Assembly (NCBI RefSeq): GCF_013031355.1 | Contig: NZ_WPZO01000003.1 | Span: 186,001 to 250,000 of the forward strand | From: Ruegeria arenilitoris | GTDB lineage: Bacteria; Pseudomonadota; Alphaproteobacteria; Rhodobacterales; Rhodobacteraceae | Reading direction: 5' to 3' | Length of the DNA stretch: 64,000 nt | Part shown: positions 19,113 through 29,722 of the stretch, piece after piece | Numbering within the stretch: the stretch's first letter is position 1 | Layout of the letters: the number at the start of each line of letters is the position of its first letter | Translations under genes and position numbers: made by a program | The notes under the pieces: model-generated | What the model was told of the DNA's origin: nothing | What the model saw: the letters and a program-made list of their open reading frames with translations, nothing else | The model's database searches: none

Positions 19113-19460
19113 GCTCTGTCCGCCTGTTTTATTGACCCGCCAAAGCGGTGTTTTTCTTACCTATCCGCTTACAATCCTACCCATCCAAACCGCAAACGTC
19201 ACGCCAAAAATCGTCAAATTCCACAAAATATGGAGGAAATAAGGCAGCCTAACGCGGTATTTCGCATTGGGATCCAGATGTTGCGGAAAGAACTCAATCC
19301 ACCACAAAACAAGCGACGCATGAGCCGCAGCCTACATGCACGTCACTTGGAGATTCCACCGATTTCAAAATGCGGAAAACTGCTCAGGTCCTGCCGCGGG
19401 GCCTCTGACGGGCCTTGTGGATATCTTGCGGGATATAACAGCGGGCCGCAACCCATTTCT
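19113..19460. other. ftsZ upstream non-coding region
   Basis: 348 bases with no convincing gene. It is the leader and presumed promoter region of ftsZ. I saw no TTAA-N7-TTAA CtrA-type site. A single DnaA-box-like TGTGGATAT lies at 19416-19424, which alone is not convincing. The AT content rises between about 19140 and 19240, where ftsZ promoters are most likely. Confidence 0.5.
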
Positions 19461-19877
19461 TTAGCTAATTGGGGCACTTGGGCAATTCAGACCGTCCTCG
19501 GTGATGCTGCGCACCTCTTGAATTTCGCGGCGGCTGAAACTGGCCAGTCGCACCATCAGGCGATCATTGTGCAGAAAAGGCCACCAGCAGACCGGCACGT
19601 CATCCGGATCGTCATCGTACAAAAAGCAAATTTGGCCGTTCGGCGTGGTGATTTGCCCGTAAACGCAGCCCCGCCCCTCCATGCGCCAGACGGACAGCGT
19701 GGGGCTAAGGAATTCCTCGGTGCCTACCAGAAAGCCACTGGGATAGTCGTAGAATGAAACCGTCTTCCCCTGGACCGCAGCCAGAAAGGCCTCGGGTGTG
19801 ATCCGGGTCTGGGCGTGTGCGACGAACGGGGTCAGGGCGATCAGCACCGCGACCCCTGCCCCTTTACCAATTGTCAC
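19461..19877 (-). CDS. Small exported protein encoded between ftsA and ftsZ
   Basis: About 138 residues from a GTG start. A signal peptide (GVAVLIALTPFVAHAQ) precedes a mature domain with ITPEAFLAAVQGKTVSFYD and four Cys, including GRGCVYGQI, GQICFLYDD and PVCWWPF, which suggests disulfides in the periplasm. I do not recognise a named family. GTG at 19877 begins the signal peptide and overlaps the end of ftsA by 14 bases, suggesting coupled translation; the open frame continues to 19952. Its place between ftsA and ftsZ suggests, but does not show, a link to the envelope. Confidence 0.75.
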   Translation of the reverse strand: MTIGKGAGVAVLIALTPFVAHAQTRITPEAFLAAVQGKTVSFYDYPSGFLVGTEEFLSPTLSVWRMEGRGCVYGQITTPNGQICFLYDDDPDDVPVCWWPFLHNDRLMVRLASFSRREIQEVRSITEDGLNCPSAPIS

Positions 19878-21201
19878 GGAACCAGCGCATCGCGCGTTTG
19901 AAGGGCCGTGCAGCATAGGTATCGACCGGGATTTCGAAATCCCACCATTCATCCTGCGGATGCGCGGCGAACAGGCTGAGCCCTACAGCCGACGAGAAAC
20001 CCGGCCCGGTTGCCGATTGCGGCAGGCCGTGAACACGCAGCGGACGGCCCAGGCGAACACGTTGGCCCAGAATGCGGGTCGCAAGCCCATCCAGCCCCAT
20101 GATCTGGCTTCCGCCACCGGTCAGCACGATCTGCTGGCTGGGCATATGCTCGAACCCAGCCGCATCCAGACGCACGCGCACCTCTTCCAGAATCTCCTCG
20201 ACCCGAGGGCGCATGATGCCGATCAGTTCAGCCCGGCTGACGGTGCGGCGGTCATGTTCCCAATCGCCGGTGTCGCCGCCGATGTCGATCAGGTCACGGT
20301 CATCGGCCCCGGTTGCGTGAACACCGCCGTTGAAGGTCTTGATCCGCTCAGCAACCGCTGCCGGAACGCCCAGACCCATCGAGATATCAGCGGTCACGTG
20401 GTCGCCACCCATACGGACGCAATCGGCGTAAATCATGTGTTTCTTCATGAAGATCGACACGCTGGTGGTGCCGCCGCCCATGTCGATACAGGCCGCGCCC
20501 AATTCCTGCTCATCCTCGACCAGAGCAGAAATCCCGGACACATAGGCCGAGTTCGCAATCCCCGCCAGCTCCAGATCGCAGCGTTTGATGCAGCGGACAA
20601 TGTTCTGAATCGCCACCGCATCAACAGTCAGCATGTGCATATCCACGGCCAGCGATTGCCCCATCTGCCCCCGCGGGTCGATCAGGCCCGAGCGGTTATC
20701 CAGCGCAAAGTTCACCGGTTGTGCGTGCAGCACTTCGCGCCCTACCCCGTAGTCCGGCACGTCGCAGGCGTTCAGCACGCGACCGACCTCGGCCTCGGAA
20801 ACCACCTGTCCTTCCAGATCGACCTGCGCATCCAAGCCGTAAGAGCGCGGATTCGCGCCCGAGAAGCTGGCGATCACGTGATCCACCCGGATATCGGCCA
20901 TCTTCTGAGCGGCTTGCAGCGCCGTACGAATTGCGCGTTCGGTCTCCTGCATGGCGGTGACTTCGCCGAATTGCACCCCACGAGACCGCGTGGTTGCCGC
21001 CCCGATCACACGGAACCCGGTTTGCCCGGCCAGTGACCCGATGCTGTTATCCTCGCTCAGCCGACCCGTGCCATCGAACCGCAGCACAAGACAGGCAATC
21101 TTGGAGCTGCCCACATCCAGAATGGCGACAACACCGCGCTGCATCGCCTGTCTGCGCATCTGCCGCATGGCCCGTTGGGACTGATAAAGATCGGTCATCA
21201 T
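19864..21201 (-). CDS. ftsA: Cell division protein FtsA
   Basis: 445 residues, an actin-like ATPase that ties FtsZ to the membrane. VVAILDVGSSKIACLVL is the phosphate-1 motif and ACIDMGGGTTSVSIF the phosphate-2 motif; IVLTGGGSQIMGL is the adenosine motif. The C-terminal end RPFKRAMRWFRDNW is an amphipathic, Trp-containing helix that fits the membrane-targeting sequence. Two adjacent ATGs begin the gene (21201 and 21198). It follows ftsQ by 5 bases. Confidence 0.97.
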   Translation of the reverse strand: MMTDLYQSQRAMRQMRRQAMQRGVVAILDVGSSKIACLVLRFDGTGRLSEDNSIGSLAGQTGFRVIGAATTRSRGVQFGEVTAMQETERAIRTALQAAQKMADIRVDHVIASFSGANPRSYGLDAQVDLEGQVVSEAEVGRVLNACDVPDYGVGREVLHAQPVNFALDNRSGLIDPRGQMGQSLAVDMHMLTVDAVAIQNIVRCIKRCDLELAGIANSAYVSGISALVEDEQELGAACIDMGGGTTSVSIFMKKHMIYADCVRMGGDHVTADISMGLGVPAAVAERIKTFNGGVHATGADDRDLIDIGGDTGDWEHDRRTVSRAELIGIMRPRVEEILEEVRVRLDAAGFEHMPSQQIVLTGGGSQIMGLDGLATRILGQRVRLGRPLRVHGLPQSATGPGFSSAVGLSLFAAHPQDEWWDFEIPVDTYAARPFKRAMRWFRDNW

Positions 21202-21206
21202 GGTCG

Positions 21207-22208
21207 TTACTGCCCGTTACCCACTGTCACTTTTGTATTCCACCAGTCTTCGCTGGCGGCTTTGGTCATTCTGATGGTCGGACGCTGCCCGAGGCGCATG
21301 TCCACCACCGCCACGTCGCGTTCCAAAAGGTCCTGCACCTCGTTTACCGCCAGCACACGCTCAAGCGCGCGCACGGGGCGTTCGGTCGGCAGCATGATGC
21401 GTTGGCCGCGATCCAGAACCAGATCCCAGCGGCGCTCACCGATCCGCACCAATCCACGCACCCGCGCACCCAAACTGCGCGCAGTTGTCATCAGTTGCAG
21501 CGCCTCGCCCACATGTGCATCGGCCCCCTTGCCTGCGATCAGCGGTAGGTGGGAGTGATCCTTGCGTGACGCGATCCGCTCAACATGGGCACCGGTTTCA
21601 TCCAGCAATTCGATTCCGCTGCGCGTGCGCCACACGATGACTGGTTTCCGCTCGACCACGTCGACCTGCAGGATTCCACCAGGGCGGACGCGAACTGTGG
21701 CGGATTTGACCGGGTCCAGCCCGGTGATCGTGTCTCGGATCCGCTCGACATCTAGATCCCAGGAGCTCATCGGGAAATCCAGCGGCACAACTTCTCGGAT
21801 ATCCTCGGACAGGTTGGTGCCCGCCCCGTCGATCGCCATCAGGTTGACCATGAATTCAGGGCGTTGCTGGATCGAGGTCTTGATGTCGTTGACATAGGCC
21901 ACCACGGCCTCGCGCCGGTCTTCCGAACTGAAATACAGCCCGACTACGGCGCAGACCGCTGCAATCGGCAGCCCGACTTTTAGCCCACGCCGAACACCCG
22001 GCGTCAGCATCCAGCGTTGCAGACGATAGCTCATCCGGGATGGTGCCGGGTCGAACCGTTGTGACTTGCGGCCGAACAGTTTGCCGCCGCGTAGGCGCAG
22101 TTTCGGCTCGGCCTCATGGCGGTCACCCGATGCGAAATCGGCATCAGGCCCGGCCAGCGGTTTCGAGCGGTGGATCACCGGCGCGCGAGTGGCTCTCAGC
22201 GGCTGCAC
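21207..22208 (-). CDS. ftsQ: Cell division protein FtsQ
   Basis: About 333 residues from a GTG start. The cytoplasmic N-terminus is basic; one membrane segment ([15 protein letters not shown]) lies near residue 90; the periplasmic part has the POTRA and FtsQ regions ([53 protein letters not shown]). FtsQ scaffolds FtsB/FtsL in the divisome. GTG at 22208 is chosen because GGAGGA sits 7 bases before it; it overlaps the end of ddl by 13 bases. ATG at 22229 is an in-frame alternative with a poorer ribosome site. Confidence 0.95.
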   Translation of the reverse strand: MQPLRATRAPVIHRSKPLAGPDADFASGDRHEAEPKLRLRGGKLFGRKSQRFDPAPSRMSYRLQRWMLTPGVRRGLKVGLPIAAVCAVVGLYFSSEDRREAVVAYVNDIKTSIQQRPEFMVNLMAIDGAGTNLSEDIREVVPLDFPMSSWDLDVERIRDTITGLDPVKSATVRVRPGGILQVDVVERKPVIVWRTRSGIELLDETGAHVERIASRKDHSHLPLIAGKGADAHVGEALQLMTTARSLGARVRGLVRIGERRWDLVLDRGQRIMLPTERPVRALERVLAVNEVQDLLERDVAVVDMRLGQRPTIRMTKAASEDWWNTKVTVGNGQ

Positions 22209-23119
22209 GAGGCGTCCTCCACCATCCATGCGCAAAGCTGCCCAAAGGTCATGCCGCGATGCTCGGCCTGCTCCGGTACCAGCGAGGTCGGCGTCATACC
22301 GGGTTGCGTGTTGGTTTCCAGCAGGAACAGCCCATCGGCCCCCTTGCTGTCATCCCAGCGGAAATCGGTGCGGGAAACCCCCTTGCACCCCAGCGCATTG
22401 TGCGCGCGCAAGGCGTAATCCATGCAGAGATCAAAGATGTCCTGCGGGATATCCGCGGGCAGCACATGCCACGACCCGCCGGGCTTGTACTTGGCGTCAT
22501 AGTCATACCAGCCGCCATCGGTCATGATCTCGGTCACGGTCAGGGCACGATCACCCATCACGGTCACGGTCAACTCGCGGCCTGCAATGTATTTCTCGAC
22601 CATCACATGTTCAGGCATCTCATCCGACAACTGTGGTGGACCGTTCGAGCCCTCGTGGACGATATAGATGCCGACACTGGACCCTTCGTTGTTCGGCTTG
22701 GCCACGTAAGGGGGCTCCATCACATGGACCGCGACCACCTCAACCTTGGGCACAATCATGCTAGGGACAACGGGCAGGCCCTCGACCTGAAACACCTCTT
22801 TGCTGCGTTGCTTGTCCATCGCCAGTGCCGAGGCCAACACGCCGGAATGCGTATAGGGGATACGCATCCATTCCAGCAGGCCCTGCACGCAGCCATCCTC
22901 GCCCCAGCGGCCATGCAGGGCGTTGAAAACCACATCCGGCTTGATATCCAAAAGGCGCGCGTAGAGATCGGGACCTGCGTCCAGCTCAACCACTTCAAAG
23001 CCTTCTCCCCGTAGGGCGGCTGCGCATTCGCGCCCAGAGCTGAGAGACACCTCGCGTTCCGCCGAGGGGCCACCCATCAATACCGCCACTTTGGGGTTTG
23101 TCCTGCTCGACTTACCCAA
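22196..23119 (-). CDS. ddl: D-alanine--D-alanine ligase
   Basis: About 307 residues, an ATP-grasp ligase making the D-Ala-D-Ala dipeptide for peptidoglycan. [17 protein letters not shown] is the N-terminal signature; [16 protein letters not shown] and [12 protein letters not shown] are the substrate and metal-binding motifs. All candidate starts are TTG: 23119 has GAGG 6 bases upstream and is preferred, while 23131 is also possible. The gene overlaps ftsQ at its 3' end and follows murB by about 100 bases. Confidence 0.95.
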   Translation of the reverse strand: MGKSSRTNPKVAVLMGGPSAEREVSLSSGRECAAALRGEGFEVVELDAGPDLYARLLDIKPDVVFNALHGRWGEDGCVQGLLEWMRIPYTHSGVLASALAMDKQRSKEVFQVEGLPVVPSMIVPKVEVVAVHVMEPPYVAKPNNEGSSVGIYIVHEGSNGPPQLSDEMPEHVMVEKYIAGRELTVTVMGDRALTVTEIMTDGGWYDYDAKYKPGGSWHVLPADIPQDIFDLCMDYALRAHNALGCKGVSRTDFRWDDSKGADGLFLLETNTQPGMTPTSLVPEQAEHRGMTFGQLCAWMVEDASCSR

Positions 23120-23221
23120 CGTGCGCCTCAATGTCCCCGGACCTTATGTGGTGGTCCGTACTACGTTTATGCCTTTGATCCGTCGCCGTTAATTGCCTGT
23201 TATGGTCTGACGGTTGGGGCT

Positions 23222-24148
23222 TTATTCTGTCAGCGGATCACCGACCCGCATGATTTCCCACTCTAGCGTGATGCCGCTTGTTTCGTAAACCTTTTTTCGC
23301 ACCTCTTCACCCAGACCTTCGAGGTCGGCGGCAGTGGCAGTGCCGGTATTGATCAGGAAGTTCGAGTGCTTCGGGCTCATCTGCGCCCCGCCCATCGTGG
23401 CCCCGCGCATCCCGGCGTCGTCGATCACCTTCCATGCCTTGAGGTCATGCACATCATCCGCTCGCCCGGTCGACGAAAATCCAGCCGGGTTGCGGAACGT
23501 CGACCCGGCGCTGCGGTCCTTGGTGGGTTGGGTTTCGTCGCGTTTCTGCAACTGCGCCGCCATTCGGTCGTGCAGGTCCTGCGGGTTACCCGAAGGGCCT
23601 TCGAAGGTTGCCGAAACCAGCACCGCCCCTTCGGGCAGATCGGATTGACGGTAGTGAAAATTCAGATCCTCAGGCGTCAGGTCCACGACCTCTCCCTGCC
23701 GGGTGACAATGGTGGCCTTGCGCAGCACGTCTGCGGTGTAGCTGCCGTAACAGCCTGCGTTCATCCGCACCGCGCCACCGACCGAGCCGGGGATAGTACG
23801 CAGAAAGGTCAGATCCACGCCCGCATCCGCCGCCTTGCGCGCCACATGCGCGTCCAGCGCGGCGGCACCTGCGGTAACAGTGTTGCCCTCGACCGAGATA
23901 CCGTTGAAGCCGCGCCCCAGCCGGATCACTACGGCACGCAGACCACCATCCCGCACAATCAGGTTCGACCCGACACCCATCGGAAAGACCGGTACCTCGG
24001 CGGGCAGATCGCGCAGGAAGCTCTGTAGGTCTTCGATATCGGCAGGCTGAAACAGATAATCTGCCGGGCCACCGACACGCAGCCACGTCAAGTCGTTCAG
24101 AGGTCGTGCCTGTGTCAGGCGCCCCCGGACTTCGGTCACGTTGATCAT
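23222..24148 (-). CDS. murB: UDP-N-acetylenolpyruvoylglucosamine reductase MurB
   Basis: 308 residues. This FAD enzyme reduces UDP-GlcNAc-enolpyruvate to UDP-MurNAc. FAD-binding blocks [13 protein letters not shown] and [17 protein letters not shown] are present, as are the catalytic Ser in SAGSTFRNP and the Glu in LEWEIMRVG, so it is a type without major insertions. ATG at 24148 overlaps the TGA of the upstream membrane gene (ATGA), showing translational coupling; the longer open frame to 24334 is not MurB-like. Confidence 0.97.
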   Translation of the reverse strand: MINVTEVRGRLTQARPLNDLTWLRVGGPADYLFQPADIEDLQSFLRDLPAEVPVFPMGVGSNLIVRDGGLRAVVIRLGRGFNGISVEGNTVTAGAAALDAHVARKAADAGVDLTFLRTIPGSVGGAVRMNAGCYGSYTADVLRKATIVTRQGEVVDLTPEDLNFHYRQSDLPEGAVLVSATFEGPSGNPQDLHDRMAAQLQKRDETQPTKDRSAGSTFRNPAGFSSTGRADDVHDLKAWKVIDDAGMRGATMGGAQMSPKHSNFLINTGTATAADLEGLGEEVRKKVYETSGITLEWEIMRVGDPLTE

Positions 24149-24438
24149 GTGTTTGCCCTTGCCGCCAGGCTGCGTCCACCGACCCCGCCCACGATGACCG
24201 CCAATAGGAAGGGCAGGACGCCACCGGTCAGCCAGATGAACGGGCCAAAGGCCTGCTCTTCTTCGCCAGTGCCGACGCCTGCCAGCATCACAATCAGCCC
24301 CAGCGAAACAACGCAGGTCAGCCCGATCAGCCACAGCAGCCCCCTAAGGCCAATCCAGCGCCCCGCAACAAAGCCTGCCACGGCCCCAAGGACCAGCGTG
24401 ATCAATGGCAGATAAGCAAATGTGGCGATGTCGACCAT
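24145..24438 (-). CDS. Small membrane protein in the mur cluster
   Basis: 97 residues with three hydrophobic stretches (about 5-25, 31-52 and 68-87) and a central acidic GTGEEEQ loop, so probably three membrane passes. I do not recognise a named family. It sits between the DUF2484 pair and murB and shares an ATGA overlap with murB, so it is part of the operon. A role in envelope growth is inference from location only. Confidence 0.75.
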   Translation of the reverse strand: MVDIATFAYLPLITLVLGAVAGFVAGRWIGLRGLLWLIGLTCVVSLGLIVMLAGVGTGEEEQAFGPFIWLTGGVLPFLLAVIVGGVGGRSLAARANT

Positions 24439-24460
24439 GGGGGCCTCCTGAAAGCGGTCG

Positions 24461-24727
24461 TTACTTGTTGGCCGCCTTCATGCCCTGCATTTTCGCCTTT
24501 GTCCAACGGGTCAGGTAAATTACCGGCCAGCGCAGCACTGACATGCCCATCGCCAGAACCAGCAACCCGATCCACGGGCCGTTCTGCAAGGTGACATAGC
24601 CCAAGATCGGGATGCCCACCGCGATCAGGATATAGGCGCGCGTCCAGTGATTGTCTTTGCTGGGAAGCATCGCCAGCACGTTCGCGGCAATCCCCCACAG
24701 CGCGGCCAGGGCGATGGACCAGTTCAT
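24461..24727 (-). CDS. DUF2484 family membrane protein (second copy)
   Basis: 88 residues with three hydrophobic segments and a basic tail (YLTRWTKAKMQGMKAANK). The pattern of a first helix containing LWGIAANVLAMLP, then a Trp-containing middle, then RWPVIYLTRW closely parallels the preceding gene, so the two are tandem paralogues. DUF2484 is a Rhodobacterales family found with mur genes; its function is unknown. ATG at 24727 overlaps the stop of the first copy by 4 bases. Confidence 0.8.
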   Translation of the reverse strand: MNWSIALAALWGIAANVLAMLPSKDNHWTRAYILIAVGIPILGYVTLQNGPWIGLLVLAMGMSVLRWPVIYLTRWTKAKMQGMKAANK

Positions 24728-24969
24728 TCCTCGACCTCTCTGCCCGTCCAGCGACGCCAGTAGTATTGGATCGGTTTGCGGAACATTGACGCAAAACCGG
24801 CGAAGGCCAGCACCGAAAGGAACCACCCGAAGTCATAGCCCAGCCAGACGATCAAAAAAGGCGCAGCAATCAACAGCACAACGCCCGGAGGGAACTGCAG
24901 CCGCATCGGCAGCATGGCCACGACCGTCGCGGCCACGACCCATAGGGATGCGAACACAACTGAATACAC
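24724..24969 (-). CDS. DUF2484 family membrane protein (first copy)
   Basis: 81 residues, beginning with GTG at 24969 preceded by GGAAGGGG. It has the same layout as its neighbour: LWVVAATVVAMLP in the first helix, two further hydrophobic stretches, and a basic RKPIQYYWRRWTGREVEE end. It lies 67 bases after murC and overlaps the next DUF2484 gene by 4 bases. Confidence 0.8.
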   Translation of the reverse strand: MYSVVFASLWVVAATVVAMLPMRLQFPPGVVLLIAAPFLIVWLGYDFGWFLSVLAFAGFASMFRKPIQYYWRRWTGREVEE

Positions 24970-25036
24970 CTGTTGCCCCTTCCAAGGACGTTGCGACGCG
25001 ACACCTTAAAGTTGCGTCGCCGGAAAGTCCATTGCC

Positions 25037-26446
25037 TCAAACGGCCTGTTTTTGCTGCAATCGCACAGGCAGACCATTGGCCCAGGCGCTGATTGTACCC
25101 GCGCCCAGGCACACGACCATGTCACCGGGGCGGGCCTGTTCACGAACCAGGCGCTCCAGGTCGTTTTCGTCCAGCAAAGCGCGGGCGTGGCGATGGCCGT
25201 GGCGGATCAGGCCCTGCACCAGATCATCGCGGGATGCGCCCTCAATCGGGTCTTCTCCGGCGGCAAAGATATCGGCTATGGCCACCACGTCTGCATCGTT
25301 GAAGCAGGTGCAGAAATCGTCGAACAGGTTGGACAGGCGTGAGTAGCGGTGCGGTTGATGCACTGCGATCACGCGCCCCTCGGTCGCCTGACGCGCGGCT
25401 TTCAGCACGGCGTTGATTTCAACCGGATGATGCCCGTAATCGTCGATGATGGTGACACCATCCACCTCACCCACCTTGGTGAAGCGGCGGTTGACACCGC
25501 CGAAATTGGCCAGCGCATCGCGGATTTCCGAGGCCTTCATTCCCAGATGGCGCGCCACCGCAGCCGCAGACAGCGCGTTCGAGACGTTGTGATCCCCCGG
25601 CATCGGCAGGGTACAGCCCTCGATCACCGTGTCTTCGTATTGCAGGTGGATGTCGAAATGCGCAACGCCACCCTTATATGTCAGGTTAACCGCCCGCACG
25701 TCGGCTTGCGCGTTAAAGCCATAAGTGCGCACGCGGCGGTCAGTGATGCGGCCCACTAGCGTCTGCACCTCTGCATGGTCGGTGCAGCAAACGGCAAGGC
25801 CATAGAACGGCAGGTTCGAGACGAACTCATAGAACCCATCGCGCAGTTTGTCGAAGTCGCCCCAATGCTCCATATGCTCGGGGTCGATATTGGTGACGAT
25901 GGCGATGGTCGCGGGCAGACGGTTGAACGAGCCGTCGGATTCGTCGGCCTCAACCACCATCCATTCGCCCTGCCCCATCCGCGCGTTCGAGCCATAGGCG
26001 TGGATGATGCCGCCATTGATCACGGTCGGGTCGAAATCACCCGCCACCATCAGTTCGGCCATCATCGTGGTGGTGGTGGTCTTGCCGTGGGTTCCGGCAA
26101 TGGCGATATTGGATTTCAACCGCATCAATTCCGCCAGCATGTCCGCACGGCGCACCACCGGCAGACCCTGCGCGCGGGCGCCGTCCAGCTCTGGGTTGCC
26201 CGGCTTGATCGCAGTCGACACCACCACAACGGCAACGTTTTCAAGGTTTTCAGCACGCTGACCGACAAAAATCTCAGCCCCCAAACCGGCCAGACGATCG
26301 GTGATCTTCGAGGCCTTCAGGTCCGACCCCTGAACCCGGTAGCCAAGGTTCAGAAGCACCTCGGCGATGCCCGACATCCCGATCCCACCGATACCAACGA
26401 AATGGATCGGCCCTACGTCTTGCGGCAGTTTGGTTGCGGGATTCAT
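25037..26446 (-). CDS. murC: UDP-N-acetylmuramate--L-alanine ligase MurC
   Basis: 469 residues. [15 protein letters not shown] is the N-terminal nucleotide-sugar motif, GTHGKTTTT the ATP loop, and [10 protein letters not shown] with HQPHRYSR are MurC-specific blocks. It adds L-Ala to UDP-MurNAc in the cytoplasm. ATG at 26446 overlaps the murG stop by 4 bases. Length is typical. Confidence 0.98.
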   Translation of the reverse strand: MNPATKLPQDVGPIHFVGIGGIGMSGIAEVLLNLGYRVQGSDLKASKITDRLAGLGAEIFVGQRAENLENVAVVVVSTAIKPGNPELDGARAQGLPVVRRADMLAELMRLKSNIAIAGTHGKTTTTTMMAELMVAGDFDPTVINGGIIHAYGSNARMGQGEWMVVEADESDGSFNRLPATIAIVTNIDPEHMEHWGDFDKLRDGFYEFVSNLPFYGLAVCCTDHAEVQTLVGRITDRRVRTYGFNAQADVRAVNLTYKGGVAHFDIHLQYEDTVIEGCTLPMPGDHNVSNALSAAAVARHLGMKASEIRDALANFGGVNRRFTKVGEVDGVTIIDDYGHHPVEINAVLKAARQATEGRVIAVHQPHRYSRLSNLFDDFCTCFNDADVVAIADIFAAGEDPIEGASRDDLVQGLIRHGHRHARALLDENDLERLVREQARPGDMVVCLGAGTISAWANGLPVRLQQKQAV

Positions 26447-27540
26447 GCGGTCTCCTTCTGCGCCAGGTCTTCGACAAGGTGCACCAAACGCTCGGTCGCA
26501 TCGGGCGCACCGGTCGAGAGGGCGGCATGGGCCATCTTTTGTGCGGCTTCGGGGTTTGTCAGAACTGCGGTGATTTGCTCGGTCAGCGCGGAAACGTCAA
26601 GCAGGTTTTCCGGAATCATGATCGCCCCGCCCGCCTGCACCAGCCCGCGGGCGTTGGCGGTTTGGTGATCGCCAGCAGCCGCGGCAAACGGGATCAGGAT
26701 CGACGGCCGCCCGATCACCGAGATATCGGCGACGCTCGACGCGCCTGAACGCGAAATGACCAGCTGCGCGTCAGACATACGGCGCGGGACGTCCTGAAAG
26801 AACGGTTTGACCTCGGCGCGAATGCCGTGATCGGCGTAGAAGGCAGTGACCCGCTCACCGTCCTCGTCGCGGGCCTGATGGGCGACACGGATATGATCGC
26901 GAAGCGCGTCAGGCAAAGCCGCAATCGCGCCCGGCACCACATCGCTAAGGATTCGCGCGCCCTGCGAGCCGCCCATCACAAGGATCGACATCGGATAGTC
27001 GCCGGGCGGGATATACCCGGCCGCCGCACGTTCAAGAACGGCGGCGCGAACCGGGTTGCCGGTATGGACGCCCCTGGCGCCCTCGGGCAGGTCAGTGGGC
27101 CAAATACCGCAAGCCACCTGCGACACACGGGTTGCGAACAGCTGGTTCACCCGACCCAGAATACCGTTCTGTTCGTGGATCATGCGCGGGATTTTCAGCA
27201 TCGTCGCCGCGCCCAACGCCGGGATCGACGGATAGCCGCCAAAGCCAACCACCACATCCGGGCGGTCACGCATCATCTGGACGGCCATGCCAGTCACACC
27301 AGCAGCAATCTTCGGCCCGACCAGAGCTTTCGCTGCCAGCCCACCCCGGGCAAAGGTGGCCGAGGATGCTTCGACAATCTCGGTCGAATGCGGAAAGCCG
27401 CTGGTATAGCGCGCGCCGCGCGCATCGGTGGACAGGCGCACGCGCCAGCCCTTTTGCAGCATCGCCTCGGTCAGGGCTTGCGCCGGGAACATGTGGCCCC
27501 CGGTGCCGCCCGCCGCAATCAGTAGATAGGGTTTGGTCAT
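26443..27540 (-). CDS. murG: Lipid II synthase MurG
   Basis: 365 residues. MurG transfers GlcNAc to lipid I at the inner face of the membrane. [15 protein letters not shown] is the N-terminal glycine-rich loop, [11 protein letters not shown] the second conserved block, and [10 protein letters not shown] the UDP-sugar domain motif. ATG at 27540 shares its first base with the ftsW stop (TGATG), giving tight coupling; the TTG at 27543 is less likely. Confidence 0.97.
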   Translation of the reverse strand: MTKPYLLIAAGGTGGHMFPAQALTEAMLQKGWRVRLSTDARGARYTSGFPHSTEIVEASSATFARGGLAAKALVGPKIAAGVTGMAVQMMRDRPDVVVGFGGYPSIPALGAATMLKIPRMIHEQNGILGRVNQLFATRVSQVACGIWPTDLPEGARGVHTGNPVRAAVLERAAAGYIPPGDYPMSILVMGGSQGARILSDVVPGAIAALPDALRDHIRVAHQARDEDGERVTAFYADHGIRAEVKPFFQDVPRRMSDAQLVISRSGASSVADISVIGRPSILIPFAAAAGDHQTANARGLVQAGGAIMIPENLLDVSALTEQITAVLTNPEAAQKMAHAALSTGAPDATERLVHLVEDLAQKETA

Positions 27541-28703
27541 CAACCTCGTCCGCGCAGAATGTCACCAAGCTCGCCCTGTGGGCGGGTCCGGGTAAAGGCC
27601 AGCAGCATACCAACCGCGATACCGCCCGCAATCAGCGACGAACCGCCATAGCTGACAAAGGGCAGCGTCATGCCCTTGGCGGGCAGCAGGCGCACCGCGA
27701 CGCCCATGTTGATCATCGCCTGTACGCCGAACATGCAGGCCAAACCGGTGCCCGCCAGACGGATGAACATGTCGCGTTCTTTCATCAGCCGCAGCAACGA
27801 GCGCACCACGATAATCGAATACAGCGCGATGATGATCAGCACCAGGATCAGGCCGAACTCCTCGGCCGCAACAGCGATGATGAAATCCGTATGCGCATCG
27901 GGCAGAGACCACTTCACCTGCCCCTCGCCCACGCCAACGCCAAACAGGCCACCCTCGCGGATGGCGTTGGTTGCGTAACCAATCTGAGTGGTTGGATCGA
28001 CTTCTTGGTTCAGGAACCCATCAATCCGGCGCGCAAAGTGCTCCGAGTTCGAATAGGCAAACATACCCCCCAGAACCACCGCCCCGGCCATGCCCACCAG
28101 CAGCAGCATCGGCGCGCCGGCGACGAAATACATCACGCCCCAACCAAACAGGATCAGACAGGCCTGACCGAAATCGGGCTGCAACACCAGCATCCCCACG
28201 ATAGCCATGCACAGTGCAAAGGACCACAGCCGACCCGGAGGGCCATTGATCTCTTGCGACGCGGCCAGCAGCCATGCGGCCACAACGACAAAGCCGGGCT
28301 TCAGAAACTCGGACGGCTGAAGTGATGCAAAACCCAGTGAATACCAGCGCACTGCGCCCTTGCCGAAATCGGTGCCAAAGACCGGCAGAAAGGCCAGCGC
28401 TACGAAGGCACCCAGAAAACCCAGAACTGCCAGACGCCGCACCAACGTCGGCGACATCATCGAGGTCAGCAACATCGCAATCAGCGCCAATCCGCCGAAC
28501 AGCGCCTGACGCTCGACATAGTGGAACGGATCGAACCCGTTTCGACCGGCCAGCGGCGGCGATGAGGCCAGCCCCAGTAACAGCCCGATGACAAACAGGA
28601 TCAACACGCAGGACATCGTCCAGCGATCAATTGTTCGCCACCACTTTGGTAGAATCGGTTCGCCGCGCTGGTCCTGGACCGCGCCATACACCATCTCAGT
28701 CAT
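27540..28703 (-). CDS. ftsW: Peptidoglycan polymerase FtsW
   Basis: 387 residues with about ten membrane segments, a SEDS-family glycosyltransferase for septal wall synthesis. Conserved blocks include [45 protein letters not shown] and [12 protein letters not shown]. It partners FtsI, which is encoded 8 kb upstream. It begins the second half of the split dcw cluster. The 137 bases upstream of its ATG (28704-28840) are relatively AT-rich and may hold a promoter needed because a reversed gene interrupts the cluster. Confidence 0.97.
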   Translation of the reverse strand: MTEMVYGAVQDQRGEPILPKWWRTIDRWTMSCVLILFVIGLLLGLASSPPLAGRNGFDPFHYVERQALFGGLALIAMLLTSMMSPTLVRRLAVLGFLGAFVALAFLPVFGTDFGKGAVRWYSLGFASLQPSEFLKPGFVVVAAWLLAASQEINGPPGRLWSFALCMAIVGMLVLQPDFGQACLILFGWGVMYFVAGAPMLLLVGMAGAVVLGGMFAYSNSEHFARRIDGFLNQEVDPTTQIGYATNAIREGGLFGVGVGEGQVKWSLPDAHTDFIIAVAAEEFGLILVLIIIALYSIIVVRSLLRLMKERDMFIRLAGTGLACMFGVQAMINMGVAVRLLPAKGMTLPFVSYGGSSLIAGGIAVGMLLAFTRTRPQGELGDILRGRG

Positions 28704-28840
28704 GAGATACCGCCACTATCTGCCTCGTTAACGTCCCGTTTTTCAGGATCTGGTTGAGAGTCTACAGGGATTTTTGCGTTTGGGCTAGTAGGATGACATG
28801 CCGTTCAGCATTTTGACGCCCAATTCTGAACAGCAGGGTT

Positions 28841-29527
28841 TTAATGCCGGTCATCGACGAGGTCACGGGGCATAAACCACCATTCCGTGATGCCAATAGC
28901 CTCCAAAGCAGCACGTGCTTCCTCTGTACACATGACTTGACGCGTATAAGCATCGCGCCAGATTGGAGTTTCCAATGTTGCGCTCAGTTTCACGGCGCGC
29001 CTTGCGCCAGAAGAAACGTAGCTGCCCTTGTATCGTTCCGCCGCATTAGTTTTGGGTACCAAGTCAGAACGTTGCAAATCAAAGGATGGGCGCAGCGGTA
29101 AAAGCGTTGCAATGTAAAATGCCCCATCCCAAGGCGGGCAATCGCGCCCTCTGTCCCAGACCTTCTCGTGCTGGATGAAGCTAAACAACCGATCATCAAA
29201 TGCCGATATCGCATCGACAAAAGCTTGGTCGACGACCGTGTCAATCCAGGGTTGCGTGTGCGGCGCGCCAATCACGTGGCTGTCGCTCAGCGGCTCCTTG
29301 CTGCCTATACCGATCCAGAAGTCCTTTAGGCGTTCGACAGTTTCGTCTGTCAGAGGGCCTGCTGCTTGCCAAGTGTTTCCCCCGGTTTGGTACTGCAAAT
29401 CCTCCATCGGAGCCCATTTGTCCCAGTTCTTGTTACGCTTGTGGATATACGGCCCGTCTTTTTCGACCATCCAGCCGACCGTACTGAAGGTCGGCCCGTA
29501 ACCGCGACAAACTATGTAACATTTCAT
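28841..29527 (-). CDS. Imm11-like (DUF1629) protein inserted in dcw cluster
   Basis: 228 residues from ATG at 29527 (MKCYIVCRGYG). No signal or membrane segment is seen. The C-terminal part, with APIWRDAYT-like and EEARAALEAIGITEWWFMP elements after a GAFYIATLLPLRPSFDLQRSD block, resembles the Imm11/DUF1629 immunity-protein family, a moderate match by eye. Those proteins neutralise polymorphic toxins, yet no toxin gene is near. Base composition is a little lower in GC than the mur genes, and no good ribosome site is seen. A plain unknown cytoplasmic protein remains possible. Confidence 0.55.
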   Translation of the reverse strand: MKCYIVCRGYGPTFSTVGWMVEKDGPYIHKRNKNWDKWAPMEDLQYQTGGNTWQAAGPLTDETVERLKDFWIGIGSKEPLSDSHVIGAPHTQPWIDTVVDQAFVDAISAFDDRLFSFIQHEKVWDRGRDCPPWDGAFYIATLLPLRPSFDLQRSDLVPKTNAAERYKGSYVSSGARRAVKLSATLETPIWRDAYTRQVMCTEEARAALEAIGITEWWFMPRDLVDDRH

Positions 29528-29722
29528 GTATTTAGCGGTTTCTGTTCCTGTATATGGCGTGCAAAGCGAAGGACCAAACATTCGTCATCGTGACAGTGTT
29601 TCCACGGGTATCCTAGGAATTCAACCCGCGCGTTTACTAGGGATGGATTTGCGGTCACTTCGATTTCTCGGATTCAAACCCACCCCTTGCCATCCCGTCC
29701 AAACAACGCCATCCACCCGCGC

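Noticed and set aside
19416..19424. DnaA-box-like TGTGGATAT upstream of ftsZ
   Set aside because: A single site with one mismatch to TGTGGATAA is expected by chance; no cluster is present.
17478..19757. 759-codon plus-strand frame opposite ftsZ
   Set aside because: A shadow of the ftsZ reading frame; Arg/Gly-rich low-information protein, no start signals, and it runs through the ftsZ terminator region.
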